DNA from: Novosphingobium sp. ST904
GTDB taxonomy: Bacteria > Pseudomonadota > Alphaproteobacteria > Sphingomonadales > Sphingomonadaceae
Direction: 5' to 3'
Length of the DNA stretch: 64,000 bases
Assembly: GCF_001298105.1 (NCBI RefSeq)
Contig: NZ_LGJH01000140.1
Coordinates: 1 to 64,000, forward strand
Position 1 is the stretch's first letter, and each line of letters begins with the position of its first letter. Under the pieces are notes generated by a model, which worked only from the letters and a program-made list of their open reading frames with translations, made no database searches and had not been told where the DNA came from. The position numbers and the translations under genes were made by a program. Shown piece by piece: positions 7,430 through 16,383 of this stretch.

Positions 7430-8182
7430 ATGTCGGGCCAGCTTGCAGGAAAGGTCGCGCTCGTTACCGGCGCGTCGTCGGGGATCGGGGAGGCGGCGGC
7501 GCTTTGCATGGCAGAGGCCGGGGCCGCCGTGGTGGTCTGCGCCCGCCGGGCCGAACGGCTCGCCGGGCTGGTCTCCCGGATCGAGGCCGCAGGCGGCAGG
7601 GCGATTGCCATCCCGGGTGACATGACCGTGGAAGAGGACGCGCGCGGCGCGGTGGAGAAGACGGTCGCGGCGTTCGGGCGGATCGATATCCTCGTCAACT
7701 CGGCCGGGATCATGGAAGCGGGCGGGATCGAGAATTGCGATACCGCGATCTACCGCCGGGTGATCGACATCAACCTGATGGGCACCGTCTACACCAGCGC
7801 CGCCGCCGTGCCGCACATGCTGGAGCAGGGCGTGGGCGATATCATCACCATCTCCTCGCTCGCGGGGCGCAAGGGCGGGCCGATGACCAGCGCCTATTCG
7901 GCCAGCAAGCACGCGGTCAATTTCATGACGGACGGGATGCGGCAGGAACTGGGCGGCAGGAACATCCGCGTCACCACGCTGATGCCCGGCGCAACCGAGA
8001 CGGAAGTGGCGGATTCGATCTCCGATCCGCAGTGGCGCAGCGCGATCAAGGCGCATGTCAGCAAGGAGGGCGCGGTGAAGCCGCGCGATATCGGCGAGGC
8101 CGTGGTCTTCATCCTCGCCATGCCGCGCCGCACCAACATCTCGGAAATCACCATCCGCCCGACCATCGATACGAGTGCCTGA
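7430..8182 (+). CDS. Short-chain dehydrogenase/reductase (SDR family)
   Basis: 250 aa from ATG 7430, preceded by GGAGAAGG. The classical SDR motifs are present: nucleotide-binding TGASSGIG near residue 14, NSAG near 90, catalytic Ser in ITISSLAG, and YSASK (Tyr-x-x-x-Lys) near 156. It should be a cytoplasmic NAD(P)-dependent alcohol/ketone oxidoreductase. The C-terminus (ILAMPRRTNISEITIRPT) is typical of the YdfG/serine-dehydrogenase-like branch. The in-frame upstream extension to 7370 lacks family similarity. It is followed 28 bp later by a second SDR gene, so the pair probably forms an operon acting on the same pathway. Confidence 0.9.
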   Translation: MSGQLAGKVALVTGASSGIGEAAALCMAEAGAAVVVCARRAERLAGLVSRIEAAGGRAIAIPGDMTVEEDARGAVEKTVAAFGRIDILVNSAGIMEAGGIENCDTAIYRRVIDINLMGTVYTSAAAVPHMLEQGVGDIITISSLAGRKGGPMTSAYSASKHAVNFMTDGMRQELGGRNIRVTTLMPGATETEVADSISDPQWRSAIKAHVSKEGAVKPRDIGEAVVFILAMPRRTNISEITIRPTIDTSA

Positions 8183-8210
8183 GAAATTCGGCGCCTGAGG
8201 GAGAACGACT

Positions 8211-9014
8211 ATGGCTGGAAGGCTTCAGGATAAAGTCTGCATCGTCACCGGCGCGGCGTCCGGCATGGGCCGGGCGATGGCCGAACTGTTCCATGCCGAG
8301 GGGGCGAGGCTGGTGCTCGCCGATATCTCGGGCAGGCAGGACGAAGTGGCGGCCGCGCTCGGCGGCGACACGATGGGCGTGCAGTGCGACGTTTCCGACG
8401 AGGCGCAAGTGGCGGCGATGATCGCGGCGGCAGAGGAGCGCTTCGGGCGGCTCGACGTGCTGTGCAACAATGCCGGGTTCGGCGGGCCGATGGCGCCGCT
8501 GCACACGCAGTCGCTGGAGACATGGGACCGGGTTCACGCCACCAATCTGCGCGGCACGTTCCTCGGCATGAAACACGGCATCACCGCGATGCTGAAGACC
8601 GGCGGTGGGGCGATCGTGAACACGAGTTCGGCCTCGGCGGTGATCGGGTGGAAGCATCACTCGGTCTACGGAGCGGCCAAGGCGGGTGTGAACCAGCTTA
8701 CCAAGGTCGCCGCGCTGGACTATTCGGACCAGGGCATCCGCGTGAACGCGATCGCGCCGGGCACGATGTGGACCGGGCTGGTGGAAGCATCGCGTACCCA
8801 TGCCGAACCGCCTGCCGAATTTCCGGTCCTTGCCGGGATCCCGATGGGCCGGTGGGGATTGGCCAGGGACATTGCGCAGGCCGCGCTCTATCTCGCCAGC
8901 GACGAGGCGGCCTATGTGACCGGCGTGGTCCTGCCGGTGGACGGCGGCTACTGCATCGGCTTTTCGGGAATGGGCGCGGAGCGGCCCGGCATCGCCAGCG
9001 TCAATCCGGGCTGA
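8211..9014 (+). CDS. Short-chain dehydrogenase/reductase (SDR family)
   Basis: 267 aa. The markers are TGAASGMG near residue 14 for cofactor binding, NNAGFGG near 90, a catalytic Ser within NTSSASAVIG, and YGAAKAG (Tyr-x-x-x-Lys) near 155. The aspartate after the second beta strand (VLADISG) favours NAD over NADP. The C-terminus ASDEAAYVTGVVLPVDGGY is the usual substrate-side end of classical SDRs such as FabG-like or steroid/alcohol dehydrogenases. ATG 8211 is preceded by GGGAG. It is the second gene of the SDR pair. Substrate unknown. Confidence 0.9.
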   Translation: MAGRLQDKVCIVTGAASGMGRAMAELFHAEGARLVLADISGRQDEVAAALGGDTMGVQCDVSDEAQVAAMIAAAEERFGRLDVLCNNAGFGGPMAPLHTQSLETWDRVHATNLRGTFLGMKHGITAMLKTGGGAIVNTSSASAVIGWKHHSVYGAAKAGVNQLTKVAALDYSDQGIRVNAIAPGTMWTGLVEASRTHAEPPAEFPVLAGIPMGRWGLARDIAQAALYLASDEAAYVTGVVLPVDGGYCIGFSGMGAERPGIASVNPG

Positions 9015-9411
9015 GGCACCGTTCCGGTACTGGCGCGGCGCCGGCCCCCTTCAATCGCCTGATCTCGAAGAGATCACCCCCAGCCGATAATTTCCCCCCC
9101 GGGATTATCGAGCCCTTGGCGAGCGTGGGCCGGCGCCGCGATCCGGCCGTGCCGGATGGAAACCGTACAAAGCTGGCGGCAGTCCCCAAGGGAACGGGTT
9201 CGGCCAGGTGGGCCGGACTGCCGCCAAGTTATGCGAAGTGCCTGCCGAAAGGGCCTTGCCGTGGGGTCGCATCACGGTTCGGCTGGCTTGCGGCAGTGTC
9301 CTGGTCCCGGGCGTTGCCGCCTGCGATTCGGACGCGGCGGTTATGACAGCATCGCGCTCGGTCCGGTGTGAGGCAAATCACGCTTCGGCGCCCCGGCGGT
9401 GCGAAACGGGG
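9015..9411. other. Intergenic stretch, no gene recognised
   Basis: About 400 bp between the SDR pair and the convergent aldo/keto reductase remnant. Open frames here give proline/arginine-rich products without family character. A weak dyad GATAAT ... ATTATC around 9085-9108, separated by a C/G run, could be part of a terminator. I see nothing else. Confidence 0.4.
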
Positions 9412-10389
9412 TCAGTCGCGCCGCTCGACGGTTACCCCGCCGTTCATCATCGCCTCGGCGGGGCCGCTCAGCACGTCCATCGGGAAGACCCTGGGCACGC
9501 GGCTGGCCGCATCGAGCCGGGCAAGCTGCTCCTCGCCAAGATCGAGGGTGAGCGCGCCGAGGTTGTCCTCCAGCTGCGCGGGGGTGCGGGCGCCCAGCAC
9601 CGGGGCATCCACGTCCGGGTTCGCCAGCAGCCAGGCCAGTGCGACTTGCGCGGGCGTGGCGCCGATCTCTTCCGCCACCTCCTGCACCGTGCGTGCGATG
9701 GCGAGGTTGCGATCCGACAGGCGCCCGGTCGCGGCATTGATCGCCTTGCGCGTGACGAGGTTTTCGCCCTGCGGCGGGGCAAGGTCGCTCGCGGTATATT
9801 TGCCCGTCAGCACGCCGCCGCCGAGCGGGGACCACGGGCACAGGCCCATGCCCATTTCCCGCGCCATCGGCACGAGTTCGCGCTCCACCGTGCGCTCGAT
9901 CAGGCTGTGCTGGATCTGGAGCGCGCAGAACTGGCTCCAGCCCCGCAGTTCGGCGATGGCCTGCATCCGGCTGGCCTGCCAGGCGGGCGTGTCGGACAGG
10001 CCGATATAGAGCACCTTGCCGCTGCGAACGAGATCGTCGAAGGCGCGCAGCACTTCGTCCACCGGCGTGCGGAAGTCCCACATGTGGAGGTAGAGCAGGT
10101 CGATCCACCCGGTCTTCATGCGGTTGAGCGAGGCTTCGACCGAGCGCACCATGTTGCGCCGCGAATTGCCCGATGCATTGGGATCGCCCGGGCTCGTGGT
10201 CAGCGAATACTTGGTGGCCACCACCAGCCGTTCCCGCCGCGCGCCCATGAGCCGGCCGAGCAAGGTTTCCGAACCGCCCATCCCGCCGTAGAAGTCGGCC
10301 GTGTCGAGGAAATTGCCGCCCCGCTCCACATAGAGGTCGAGCATCCGCGCGGCGTCTTCGTCGGTAGAGCCCCAGGAGCCGGTCCCGCT
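9412..10389 (-). pseudogene. Aldo/keto reductase, 5'-truncated
   Basis: The body is an intact-looking AKR: NFLDTADFYGG (catalytic Asp/Tyr region), WIDLLYLHMWDFRTP (catalytic His region), GLSDTPAWQASRMQAIAELR and the C-terminal PVLGARTPAQLEDNLGAL. In-frame homology continues upstream of the first Met (10344) as GTGSWGSTDEDAAR and then stops. The expected N-terminal 15-20 residues (first strand and LGxSGLxVS-like start) are missing, and a stop codon lies at 10404-10402. Immediately beyond, on the other strand, a truncated aminotransferase begins. The simplest reading is a deletion removing both 5' ends. Translation from 10344 could still make a 310-aa protein, but it would lack the first strand of the barrel. 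Confidence 0.75.
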
Positions 10390-10400
10390 TTCGCCGGAGC

Positions 10401-10772
10401 CTCACCCCCTCGGTCCTGGCCCAGCACGCGGGCCTCATCGCCATGGACGAGACGGCGGAACTGGAAGGCCATGTCGAGAACTATGCCCGCAACCGCGAGC
10501 TGCTGCTGGCCGCGCTGCCGAGCCTCGGGCTGGACCGGATCGCCCCGCCCGACGGCGCCTTCTACATCTATGCCGACATCGGCCACCTGACGAACGACAG
10601 TCTGGCCTTCTGCCAGCAATTGCTGCGCGACACCGGCGTGGCCACGGCGCCGGGGATCGACTTCGACCCCGTGGACGGCCACCGCTTCATCCGCTTCAGC
10701 TTCGCCGTTTCCACCGCGCTGGTGGAGGATGCCATCGCCCGCATGGTGCCCTGGTTCGCGGCGCGGGGATGA
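10401..10772 (+). pseudogene. C-terminal fragment of class I/II aminotransferase
   Basis: The frame reads LTPSVLAQHAGLIAMDETAE, then NRELLLAALPSLGLDRIAPP, DGAFYIYADIGHLTNDSLAF and GVATAPGIDFDP, which are the last 120-130 residues of PLP-dependent aspartate-type aminotransferases. These enzymes are normally 380-400 aa, so the PLP-lysine domain and about two thirds of the gene are absent. Only an internal ATG (10443) is available. The cut coincides with the 5' truncation of the divergent aldo/keto reductase at 10.39 kb. The fragment should be non-functional. Confidence 0.8.
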
Positions 10773-10951
10773 GGACAAGGCGCCAGCCCGGAGCCGGCCT
10801 CCCCGTTCGTTCAGGCTGAACCTCACCCGGCAGGTTCCCATATGCCGGGCCAGTATGCCACCCGCTCATTCATCGCGCGGGCGAATATGCCGCGATTGAC
10901 CGCCCGCCCGCCACGGCGCTTCCTTCGCCCAAACCAAGAGGGAGGGGAACG

Positions 10952-11668
10952 ATGGCCATATTCGTGCTGGTCCATGGCGGCGGTCATGGCGGGTGGTGCT
11001 ACAAGCCGGTGGCGCAGCGGCTGCGCGCGGCGGGCCACGAAGTCCACACCCCCACCCTCAGCGGGCTGGCCGATCGTGCCCACGTCCTGAGCGGCGCCAT
11101 CGATCTCGATACCCATATCGACGACGTGGCCGGGCTGCTGGAGTACGAGGACCTGACCGATGCCATCCTCGTGGGCCACAGCTACGGCGGCATGGTCATC
11201 ACCGGGGCGGCGGATCGCAAGCCCGCGCGGGTGGGCCACCGCGTCTATCTCGATGCGGCCTACCCGCGCGACGGGGAATCGCTTTACGAGCACGCCCATG
11301 AACAAATCCACATGGCGAAGCAGGGCCTGCACGATGTGAACGGCGTGGCCATGGTCATGGCGCCGATGCCCGGCTTTGCGGCGTTCTTCGGCGTGACCGA
11401 CCCGCAGCTCGGCGCCTGGACCGACGCAAGGCTGACCGCGCAGCCGTGGAAATGCTTTGAACAGAAGATTGCCTTCCGCAACGAGGCGGCGATGCGGGCG
11501 ATCCCGGAAAGCCACCTGATCTGCACCTCCACCATTCCGGGCCGCGACATGGCGCTGCTGACCGAGCGTTCCGAAGGCCGGGTGTGGGATATCGACACCG
11601 GACACGACCTCATGCTGACCGAGCCTGACTGGGTGGCCGAGCGGCTGGAGGCGGTTGCGGCGGCCTGA
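10952..11668 (+). CDS. Alpha/beta hydrolase (methylesterase/EstC-like)
   Basis: 238 aa. The N-terminus FVLVHGGGHGGWCYKPVAQR gives the oxyanion-hole HG motif, the nucleophile Ser is in GHSYGG near residue 72, and the catalytic His in DTGHDLMLTEP near 215. The acid residue is probably in the preceding strand region. The overall pattern matches plant methylesterase-like or EstC-type bacterial esterases. There is no signal peptide, so it is cytoplasmic. The start is ATG 10952 after GAGGGGAACG. It stands alone on the plus strand after the aminotransferase fragment. Substrate unknown; an ester or lactone from the neighbouring degradation cluster is plausible. Confidence 0.85.
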   Translation: MAIFVLVHGGGHGGWCYKPVAQRLRAAGHEVHTPTLSGLADRAHVLSGAIDLDTHIDDVAGLLEYEDLTDAILVGHSYGGMVITGAADRKPARVGHRVYLDAAYPRDGESLYEHAHEQIHMAKQGLHDVNGVAMVMAPMPGFAAFFGVTDPQLGAWTDARLTAQPWKCFEQKIAFRNEAAMRAIPESHLICTSTIPGRDMALLTERSEGRVWDIDTGHDLMLTEPDWVAERLEAVAAA

Positions 11669-11788
11669 GCGCGCTTCACGTTTCGCGGTGAGCCTGTCGC
11701 AACGCGGGACGAGGCGTGAAGTCGCGCGGAATGTGCGGATTGACAGCGCGCCGCTCATGGGGACTTTGGCGCATCACAGGCAGCAGCA

Positions 11789-12244
11789 ATGGTGGCGAGT
11801 CCCTTGAACCAGGTCGTTTGCAGTACCGAAGTGTGGAACGCGCGGATGCGCGATTTCCTGCACGACTGCGCGGGAAGCGCACCCGTGGAAGAACCGGATC
11901 GCATTCGCGAGGCGATCCTGCTGCTCCTGCACGATCCCCATACCGGCGCGAAGCGGGACTTCGATCCGGCGGCGGTGGAAGCGATGCTGTCTTGCGGCGC
12001 GCCCGAAAGCGCGGTGCTGACGCTGATGGGCGGATGCGCCACTTTCATGCTGTCGCGCGGAACCAGCGGAACGTGCCTGGCCACGCTGGTCATGGCGGAT
12101 GGTTCGGAAGAGATGATCTGCGAGGCGGCAACGCTCTCGCTGGCGCTGCTGGGGGCCTATGTCTCGATGCTGCTGGCGGATTCCGAACGGATCGAGAAGG
12201 AAGTGCCGCCAATCGGCCTTTCCGGCGGGATGCGCCTTCACTGA
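11789..12244 (+). CDS. Hypothetical protein, 151 aa
   Basis: I do not recognise this protein. Composition and codon choice look like a real high-GC gene. The middle part is hydrophobic and helical, with four cysteines (including LMGGCATFM and GTSGTCLATLVMADG). The C-terminal segment LSLALLGAYVSMLLADSERI is amphipathic rather than a clear membrane helix. No signal peptide. It stands alone between the esterase gene and the flagellar cluster, convergent with the FixJ-like regulator across a 397-bp gap. Confidence 0.5.
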   Translation: MVASPLNQVVCSTEVWNARMRDFLHDCAGSAPVEEPDRIREAILLLLHDPHTGAKRDFDPAAVEAMLSCGAPESAVLTLMGGCATFMLSRGTSGTCLATLVMADGSEEMICEAATLSLALLGAYVSMLLADSERIEKEVPPIGLSGGMRLH

Positions 12245-12641
12245 CATTGCGAGGAGCGCGCGGCTGAACTGCACGGATGAGGCGGCACGGATGAAGCGAC
12301 ACGAATGAGGCGGCGCATCCGGCCGCGGCTCCGGGAAGCTGCGCGGTAACCGGATGCGCCGTCAGTTCTGGAGCCCGCTTCCGGGCCCGGTTCAGTCCGT
12401 TGGCGTTTCCCGCAAGGTGTCCGGCCGGGAGGGGATTTGCGGCCGGACGGGCAGGTCATGCGGGGCCGGCAGCTATCGGGTGGAGTGCGAGCCGGCCCGA
12501 TTCTTCTGCCATGGCGCTGCCTAAGCATTGGTAGGATTGCGCCTAGGGGTTTTGGGCAGTTCCGGCAGGAGGTTGGGGGCAAACGATGCCGGCCCGCCGC
12601 CCGGCGCTGTCAAGGTCCGGTCGGACCGGGGGCCGCGCCGG
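12245..12641. other. Intergenic stretch before flagellar cluster, no gene recognised
   Basis: About 400 bp between two convergent genes. Near 12600-12650 there are several GC-rich short dyads (GGTCCGGTCGGACCGG and neighbours) that could end transcription of the FixJ-like gene. Otherwise nothing is recognisable; open frames in it are arginine/proline-rich and look non-coding. Confidence 0.4.
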
Positions 12642-13243
12642 TCAATTCACCAGCGCGGCCTCGATCGCGATGCGGATTGCATCCGAGGTGTGATTGGCGC
12701 CCAGCTTGTTGAGCATGTTGGCGCGGTGGATTTCCACCGTGCGCGGGCTGATGGACAGCTTTTCGCCGATCAGGCGGTTGGACAGTCCGCTGGCGACGCC
12801 GCCCAGCACTTCGCGTTCGCGGCGGGTCAGGCGGTCTATCCGGGCGCGGGCCATGACTTCGCGCAGCTTGGCATTGCCGACATGTTCCGCCCGTTCGATC
12901 GCGCGGGCCAGCGTGGCGTTCAGTTCGTCCGCCGCGATGGGCCATGCGATATAGTCGATCGCGCCATCGAGAATGGCTTCGACGATGCGGTTGGCGCTGG
13001 GTTGTTCGCTGAAGGCGATGATCGGGAACCATTCGCCGTGGCGGGCCATGTTCTCCACCAGATCGTCGATCGCGCCGGCCCCGTCATGGATCAGGATGAC
13101 GCCCGAGCGCGGCCAGGAATGCGAAAGCTCGGAAATATTCTCGAACGGTTCGACGTGAATGTTTCGACGGAAAGGGCATGACTGATCGCCGCCCTGCGAC
13201 GCATGTCGTTGTCGATCAGGATGAGATTGGAAATACGCTCCAC
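12642..13243 (-). CDS. FixJ/NarL-type response regulator with atypical receiver (frameshifted)
   Basis: The restored product is about 200 aa. Residues 1-120 resemble a receiver domain: start VERISNLILIDNDMRRRAAI, then VILIHDGAGAIDD where the phospho-Asp would be, IIAFSEQP, and YIAWPI where the conserved Lys of a receiver (KP) is replaced by Trp. The C-terminal LuxR HTH is intact: LTRREREVLGGVASGLSNRL and ISPRTVEIHRANMLNKLGA. The start is GTG 13243, 9 bp after GGGAG. One C is missing near 13170, which otherwise splits the gene. It lies just after fliS in the flagellar run, across a 168-bp gap with room for its own promoter, and may regulate late flagellar genes; that role is inferred. Confidence 0.75.
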
Positions 13244-13411
13244 GGCAATTCTCCCTTTTCGGCATGTGCCTAGGGAGATATTCGCAGGCGTTGTTCAGTG
13301 CTTGCGGTACATGCTCCGAAATCGACCTATAGTTTACAAAAGATCTATTTCATTTGCCGCAGTAGATCGGAATCGATCTGTTAAACCGCGTTGTTTCGGT
13401 GAGATAGCCGC

Positions 13412-13786
13412 TCAGTGGTGGCCCATCAGCGCGCGTCCGATTTCGGCGAAGTCGCTGCGCAGCATTTCGATCCGGCGCGCATCGAACGACACGGCGCTGT
13501 CCAGCACGGTGCGCCGCGCCGCTTCGTAAAGCTGGTTGAGCGCGGCCGCCACGCCGTCCTCGCCCGATACGCCAAGCTGCAGGGCGGTGATCGCCGTCAG
13601 CGCGCGGGTGAGGGAGCGGCTCTTGAGCCCGTTGTCGCCGCCCCGGTCGGCATGGACGGCGGTGCCCAGCGCGGCCACCAGGTGTTCGTAGCACAAGTGC
13701 ACCAGTTCGGCGGGGCCGGCGCCGGTGACGCGGGCGTCGAAGTCTACCCGGCGATAGGCTTCCACCGGAGAAAGCTGTCGTCGCAT
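13412..13786 (-). CDS. fliS: Flagellar export chaperone FliS
   Basis: 124 aa, the usual FliS length. The pattern AYRRVDFDARVTGAGPAELVHLCYEHLVAAL near the N-terminus matches the AYxxx...P.ELvxmLYdgal signature, and the rest is helical. FliS binds the C-terminus of flagellin in the cytoplasm and prevents premature polymerisation before export. It follows fliD with an almost zero spacer (fliD stop 13788), so the two are translated as a pair, as in most flagellated bacteria. ATG 13786 is the only sensible start. Confidence 0.9.
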   Translation of the reverse strand: MRRQLSPVEAYRRVDFDARVTGAGPAELVHLCYEHLVAALGTAVHADRGGDNGLKSRSLTRALTAITALQLGVSGEDGVAAALNQLYEAARRTVLDSAVSFDARRIEMLRSDFAEIGRALMGHH

Positions 13787-13787
13787 T

Positions 13788-15200
13788 TCAGCTGCTCTTG
13801 TTCCACTGGGCGATCTGGTTCTGCAGCATCGTCAGCGTCGATTTCGATACGCCGATGCGCGTTTCGGAGACGGTGAACTGCGTGGCGAGCCGGGCGCGCA
13901 GCTTTTCCTGCTGCTCGGCAAGGTCGGTCTTGTCCTCGGCGATCTGGGTGAGCTGCTTGGTATAGCGGCTGATCGAGCCGCCCAGCGAACCGCCGTCGGT
14001 GGCGGAGCTGGCGGCGCGGTAGATCTTGTCGTAGCTGGCGTAGACCCCGTAGAGCCCGTTGGTGAACATCGCCGCCACGCCTTCGGGATCGGCGGCGATG
14101 GTGGCGTTCAGGCGGTCGGTGTCGAGCGCGAAAGTGCCGTCGCGCTGGGTCTTGAGGCCCAGGTCCGCCAGCGTCTTCGCCATGCCGGTGGCGTTCGGCA
14201 TGATCGTCGTCCCCGCAAAGCCCGAGAGCGCGCGCTTGAGCGCCCGCGCGCCGCTGTCCGCCGCAAGGTCGCCGCCGATCGCGGTGGCCGTGTTCAGCGC
14301 CGACATCACCTCGTTCAGCGCATCGGTCAGGTCCTGCATGGCGCCGGCGATGGAAGTGGTCGGATCGGCGAAACTGACCGTGGTGGGCGCGCCGATGTTG
14401 GCGGCCTTCAATTGCAGTTTCACGCCGGGGATGGCGTCGGACACGGTGTTGGACTTCGCCGTCATCTGCAGCCCGTCGATCTTGAAGGCGGCATCCTTGG
14501 CGCTCGCCAGAAGCTGGCCGTTGGTGGAAGAGGGGTTCCAGGCCAGGTCGGAAAGGCCGGAGGTCGTCTCCAGCACGAAGCCGTTGGCCGCGCCTTCCTG
14601 TCCCTTGAGCACAAGCTGGGCGCCGTCCACGGTCTGGGCGACATAGGCGCTGACGCCGGAATTTGCGGCATTGATCGCCTTGGCCACGTCCGCCAGCGTC
14701 GCCCCGGCCGCGATCGTCACGTCCACGGCGGCATGGGCGGTATCCGCGGTGAAGCCGCCGCCGGCCACGGTGCCGAAGCGCAAGGTCAGCGTGCCGGCGC
14801 CCACTGCCGCGGTCGATGCCGCGAAAGCCTTGCCGGCCAGTTGCTGCCCGCTCGCAAGCTGGGTCACTTCGAGCGAGTAGGTGCCCCTGGGGATCGCGCT
14901 GCCGGTCAGCGTGCCCGCGGCGACGGCGCTGTTGGCGACGGTGGGGCTGCGCGAAAGGTCTCCCGAGCGCACCAGCGTGCCCAGCGACGTGCTGAGCGAG
15001 AGCATCATCGACTTGATGTTCGACGCGGTGGAGATCTGCGTGGTCAGCTTGTCGGACCGCGCCGTCAGCCGGTCGCTGCGATTGGCGAACTGGGCCGCGG
15101 CGAGGTTGTTCGCCAGCGCCGCCATGTCCACGCCGCTGCCGCCGCCGAGCGCGGTCACCAGCGAGGACGTGGTCAGCGAAGTGGAAGTGGTCGTAGCCAT
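13788..15200 (-). CDS. fliD: Flagellar filament cap protein FliD
   Basis: 470 aa. The N-terminal SLVTALGGGSGVDMAALANNLAAAQFANR matches the FliD_N region (G-S-G-x-D...L), followed by coiled-coil-forming segments. Central TxGVSAYVAQTVDGAQLVLKG-like sequence matches the flagellin hook IN motif region, and the C-terminal FliD_C ends in a long helix with TMLQNQIAQWNKSS. FliD forms the pentameric/hexameric cap that folds exported flagellin at the filament tip. It is downstream of flhB by 45 bp and directly upstream of fliS. ATG 15200 gives a serine/threonine-rich start typical of exported flagellar proteins. Confidence 0.93.
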   Translation of the reverse strand: MATTTSTSLTTSSLVTALGGGSGVDMAALANNLAAAQFANRSDRLTARSDKLTTQISTASNIKSMMLSLSTSLGTLVRSGDLSRSPTVANSAVAAGTLTGSAIPRGTYSLEVTQLASGQQLAGKAFAASTAAVGAGTLTLRFGTVAGGGFTADTAHAAVDVTIAAGATLADVAKAINAANSGVSAYVAQTVDGAQLVLKGQEGAANGFVLETTSGLSDLAWNPSSTNGQLLASAKDAAFKIDGLQMTAKSNTVSDAIPGVKLQLKAANIGAPTTVSFADPTTSIAGAMQDLTDALNEVMSALNTATAIGGDLAADSGARALKRALSGFAGTTIMPNATGMAKTLADLGLKTQRDGTFALDTDRLNATIAADPEGVAAMFTNGLYGVYASYDKIYRAASSATDGGSLGGSISRYTKQLTQIAEDKTDLAEQQEKLRARLATQFTVSETRIGVSKSTLTMLQNQIAQWNKSS

Positions 15201-15244
15201 GGGTGGGAGAACGGCGGCCCTGGAAATTTGTTAAGGAATATTTT

Positions 15245-16383
15245 TCAGTCCTGCTTCGGATCGAGCCGCCCTTCGGCATCGAAGCGCACCGTCACCGGCA
15301 CCGAGACGTCCGGCGCATGGCGGTGCTCGCCGCGCTTCACCGCCAGCACGAAGGCCAGGATCGCGGCGACGGCGACATAGTGGTCCTCGCGGATCATCTG
15401 CTTCTCGCGCGTGGTGAAGTAGACCGAGCGGGCAAGCGCCGGGTAGCTGAGCACGGGCACGGCAAACTCGGGCGCCATTTCGCGCATGGCCAGCGCCCGC
15501 TCGTCGCGGCCCTTGGCGATGACGACGGGGCGCGGGGCGCCTTCGCCGGATCGTAGGCAAGCGCCACCGCGAAATGCGAAGGGTTGGTGACGATGAACTG
15601 CGCCTCCTTCATCGCCGGCACCAGCCCGCCCATGGCGATCTTGCGCTGGCGTTCGCGGATCGCGCCTTTCTTCTCGGGCGAGCCTTCGCTTTCCTTGGCT
15701 TCATCACGCACTTCCTGAAGCGTCATCTTCAGGCGCAGCATTCGCCGCACGAGTTGCACCGGCAGGTCCACCAGGGCGATCACGAAAAGGCCGGCCGAAA
15801 GCCACAGCAGCAACTGGACCAGCGCGTCCCAGGCATAGGCCAGTTCCCCGAACAGGTTGCCGCGCCCCAGCCGCGCGAAGGTTTCCAGCCACGCGTCCGC
15901 CCATGTCCAGGCGATCGTGCCCAGCAGGGCGACCTTGGCGATTCCCTTGGCCATCTCGATCAGCCCGGTCGGCCCGAACATGCGCTTGAGGCCGGACATC
16001 GGGTTTATGCGCGAGCCCTTGGGCGCGAGGTTGCCGCCCAGCCAGCGCCCCTCGCCGAAGCCGAGCTGCGAGCCGAGCGAGGCGAGGATCACCGCCGCGC
16101 CCAGCACGAGGATCGGCGGCAGCATCGCGGCAAGCGCGCCAAGCAGGAACCGGCCGGGGGTGAAGTCGTCCAGCGCGGCCTTGTTCCACGTGAAGCCGGC
16201 ACGCAGCACGCCTGTCAGCAGGTCCAGTATCCACGGCCCCGCCACCATGAGCCAGACCGCGCCGATCGCCACGGAGGCGGCGGTCGCCAGTTCGCGGGAA
16301 CGGATGACATCGCCCTGTTTCGCCGCCTCGCGCTTGCGCTTTTCCGAAGGGGCGAAGCTCTTTTCGCCTTCCTGCTCGCTCAT
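15245..16383 (-). CDS. flhB: Flagellar export switch protein FlhB (frameshifted)
   Basis: The restored product is 379 aa. It starts MSEQEGEKSFAPSEKRKREA, the typical FlhB N-terminus, with four membrane segments (about 36-58, 80-102, 142-162, 186-208). The cytoplasmic domain carries the autocleavage site as NPSH (267-270), where most FlhB proteins have NPTH. One G is missing near 15541, after VTNPSHFAVALAYDPAKG; beyond it the other frame continues with VVIAKGRDERALAMREMAPE, the conserved FlhB C-terminal region. FlhB controls the switch from rod/hook to filament export. ATG 16383 overlaps the fliR stop (ATGA). Confidence 0.9.

Noticed and set aside
9208..10590. 460-codon plus-strand frame across the aldo/keto reductase
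   Set aside because: It bridges the truncation junction and antisense sequence; no domain; a chance open frame.
10809..10821. GTTCAGGCTGAAC palindrome as operator of the esterase gene
   Set aside because: Only 6-bp arms, 131 bp from the start, and no second copy at that promoter; too weak to list as a feature.
14412..15380. 322-codon plus-strand frame over fliD
   Set aside because: Antisense to FliD; composition is His/Arg/Gly-rich as expected for the mirrored third-position GC frame.
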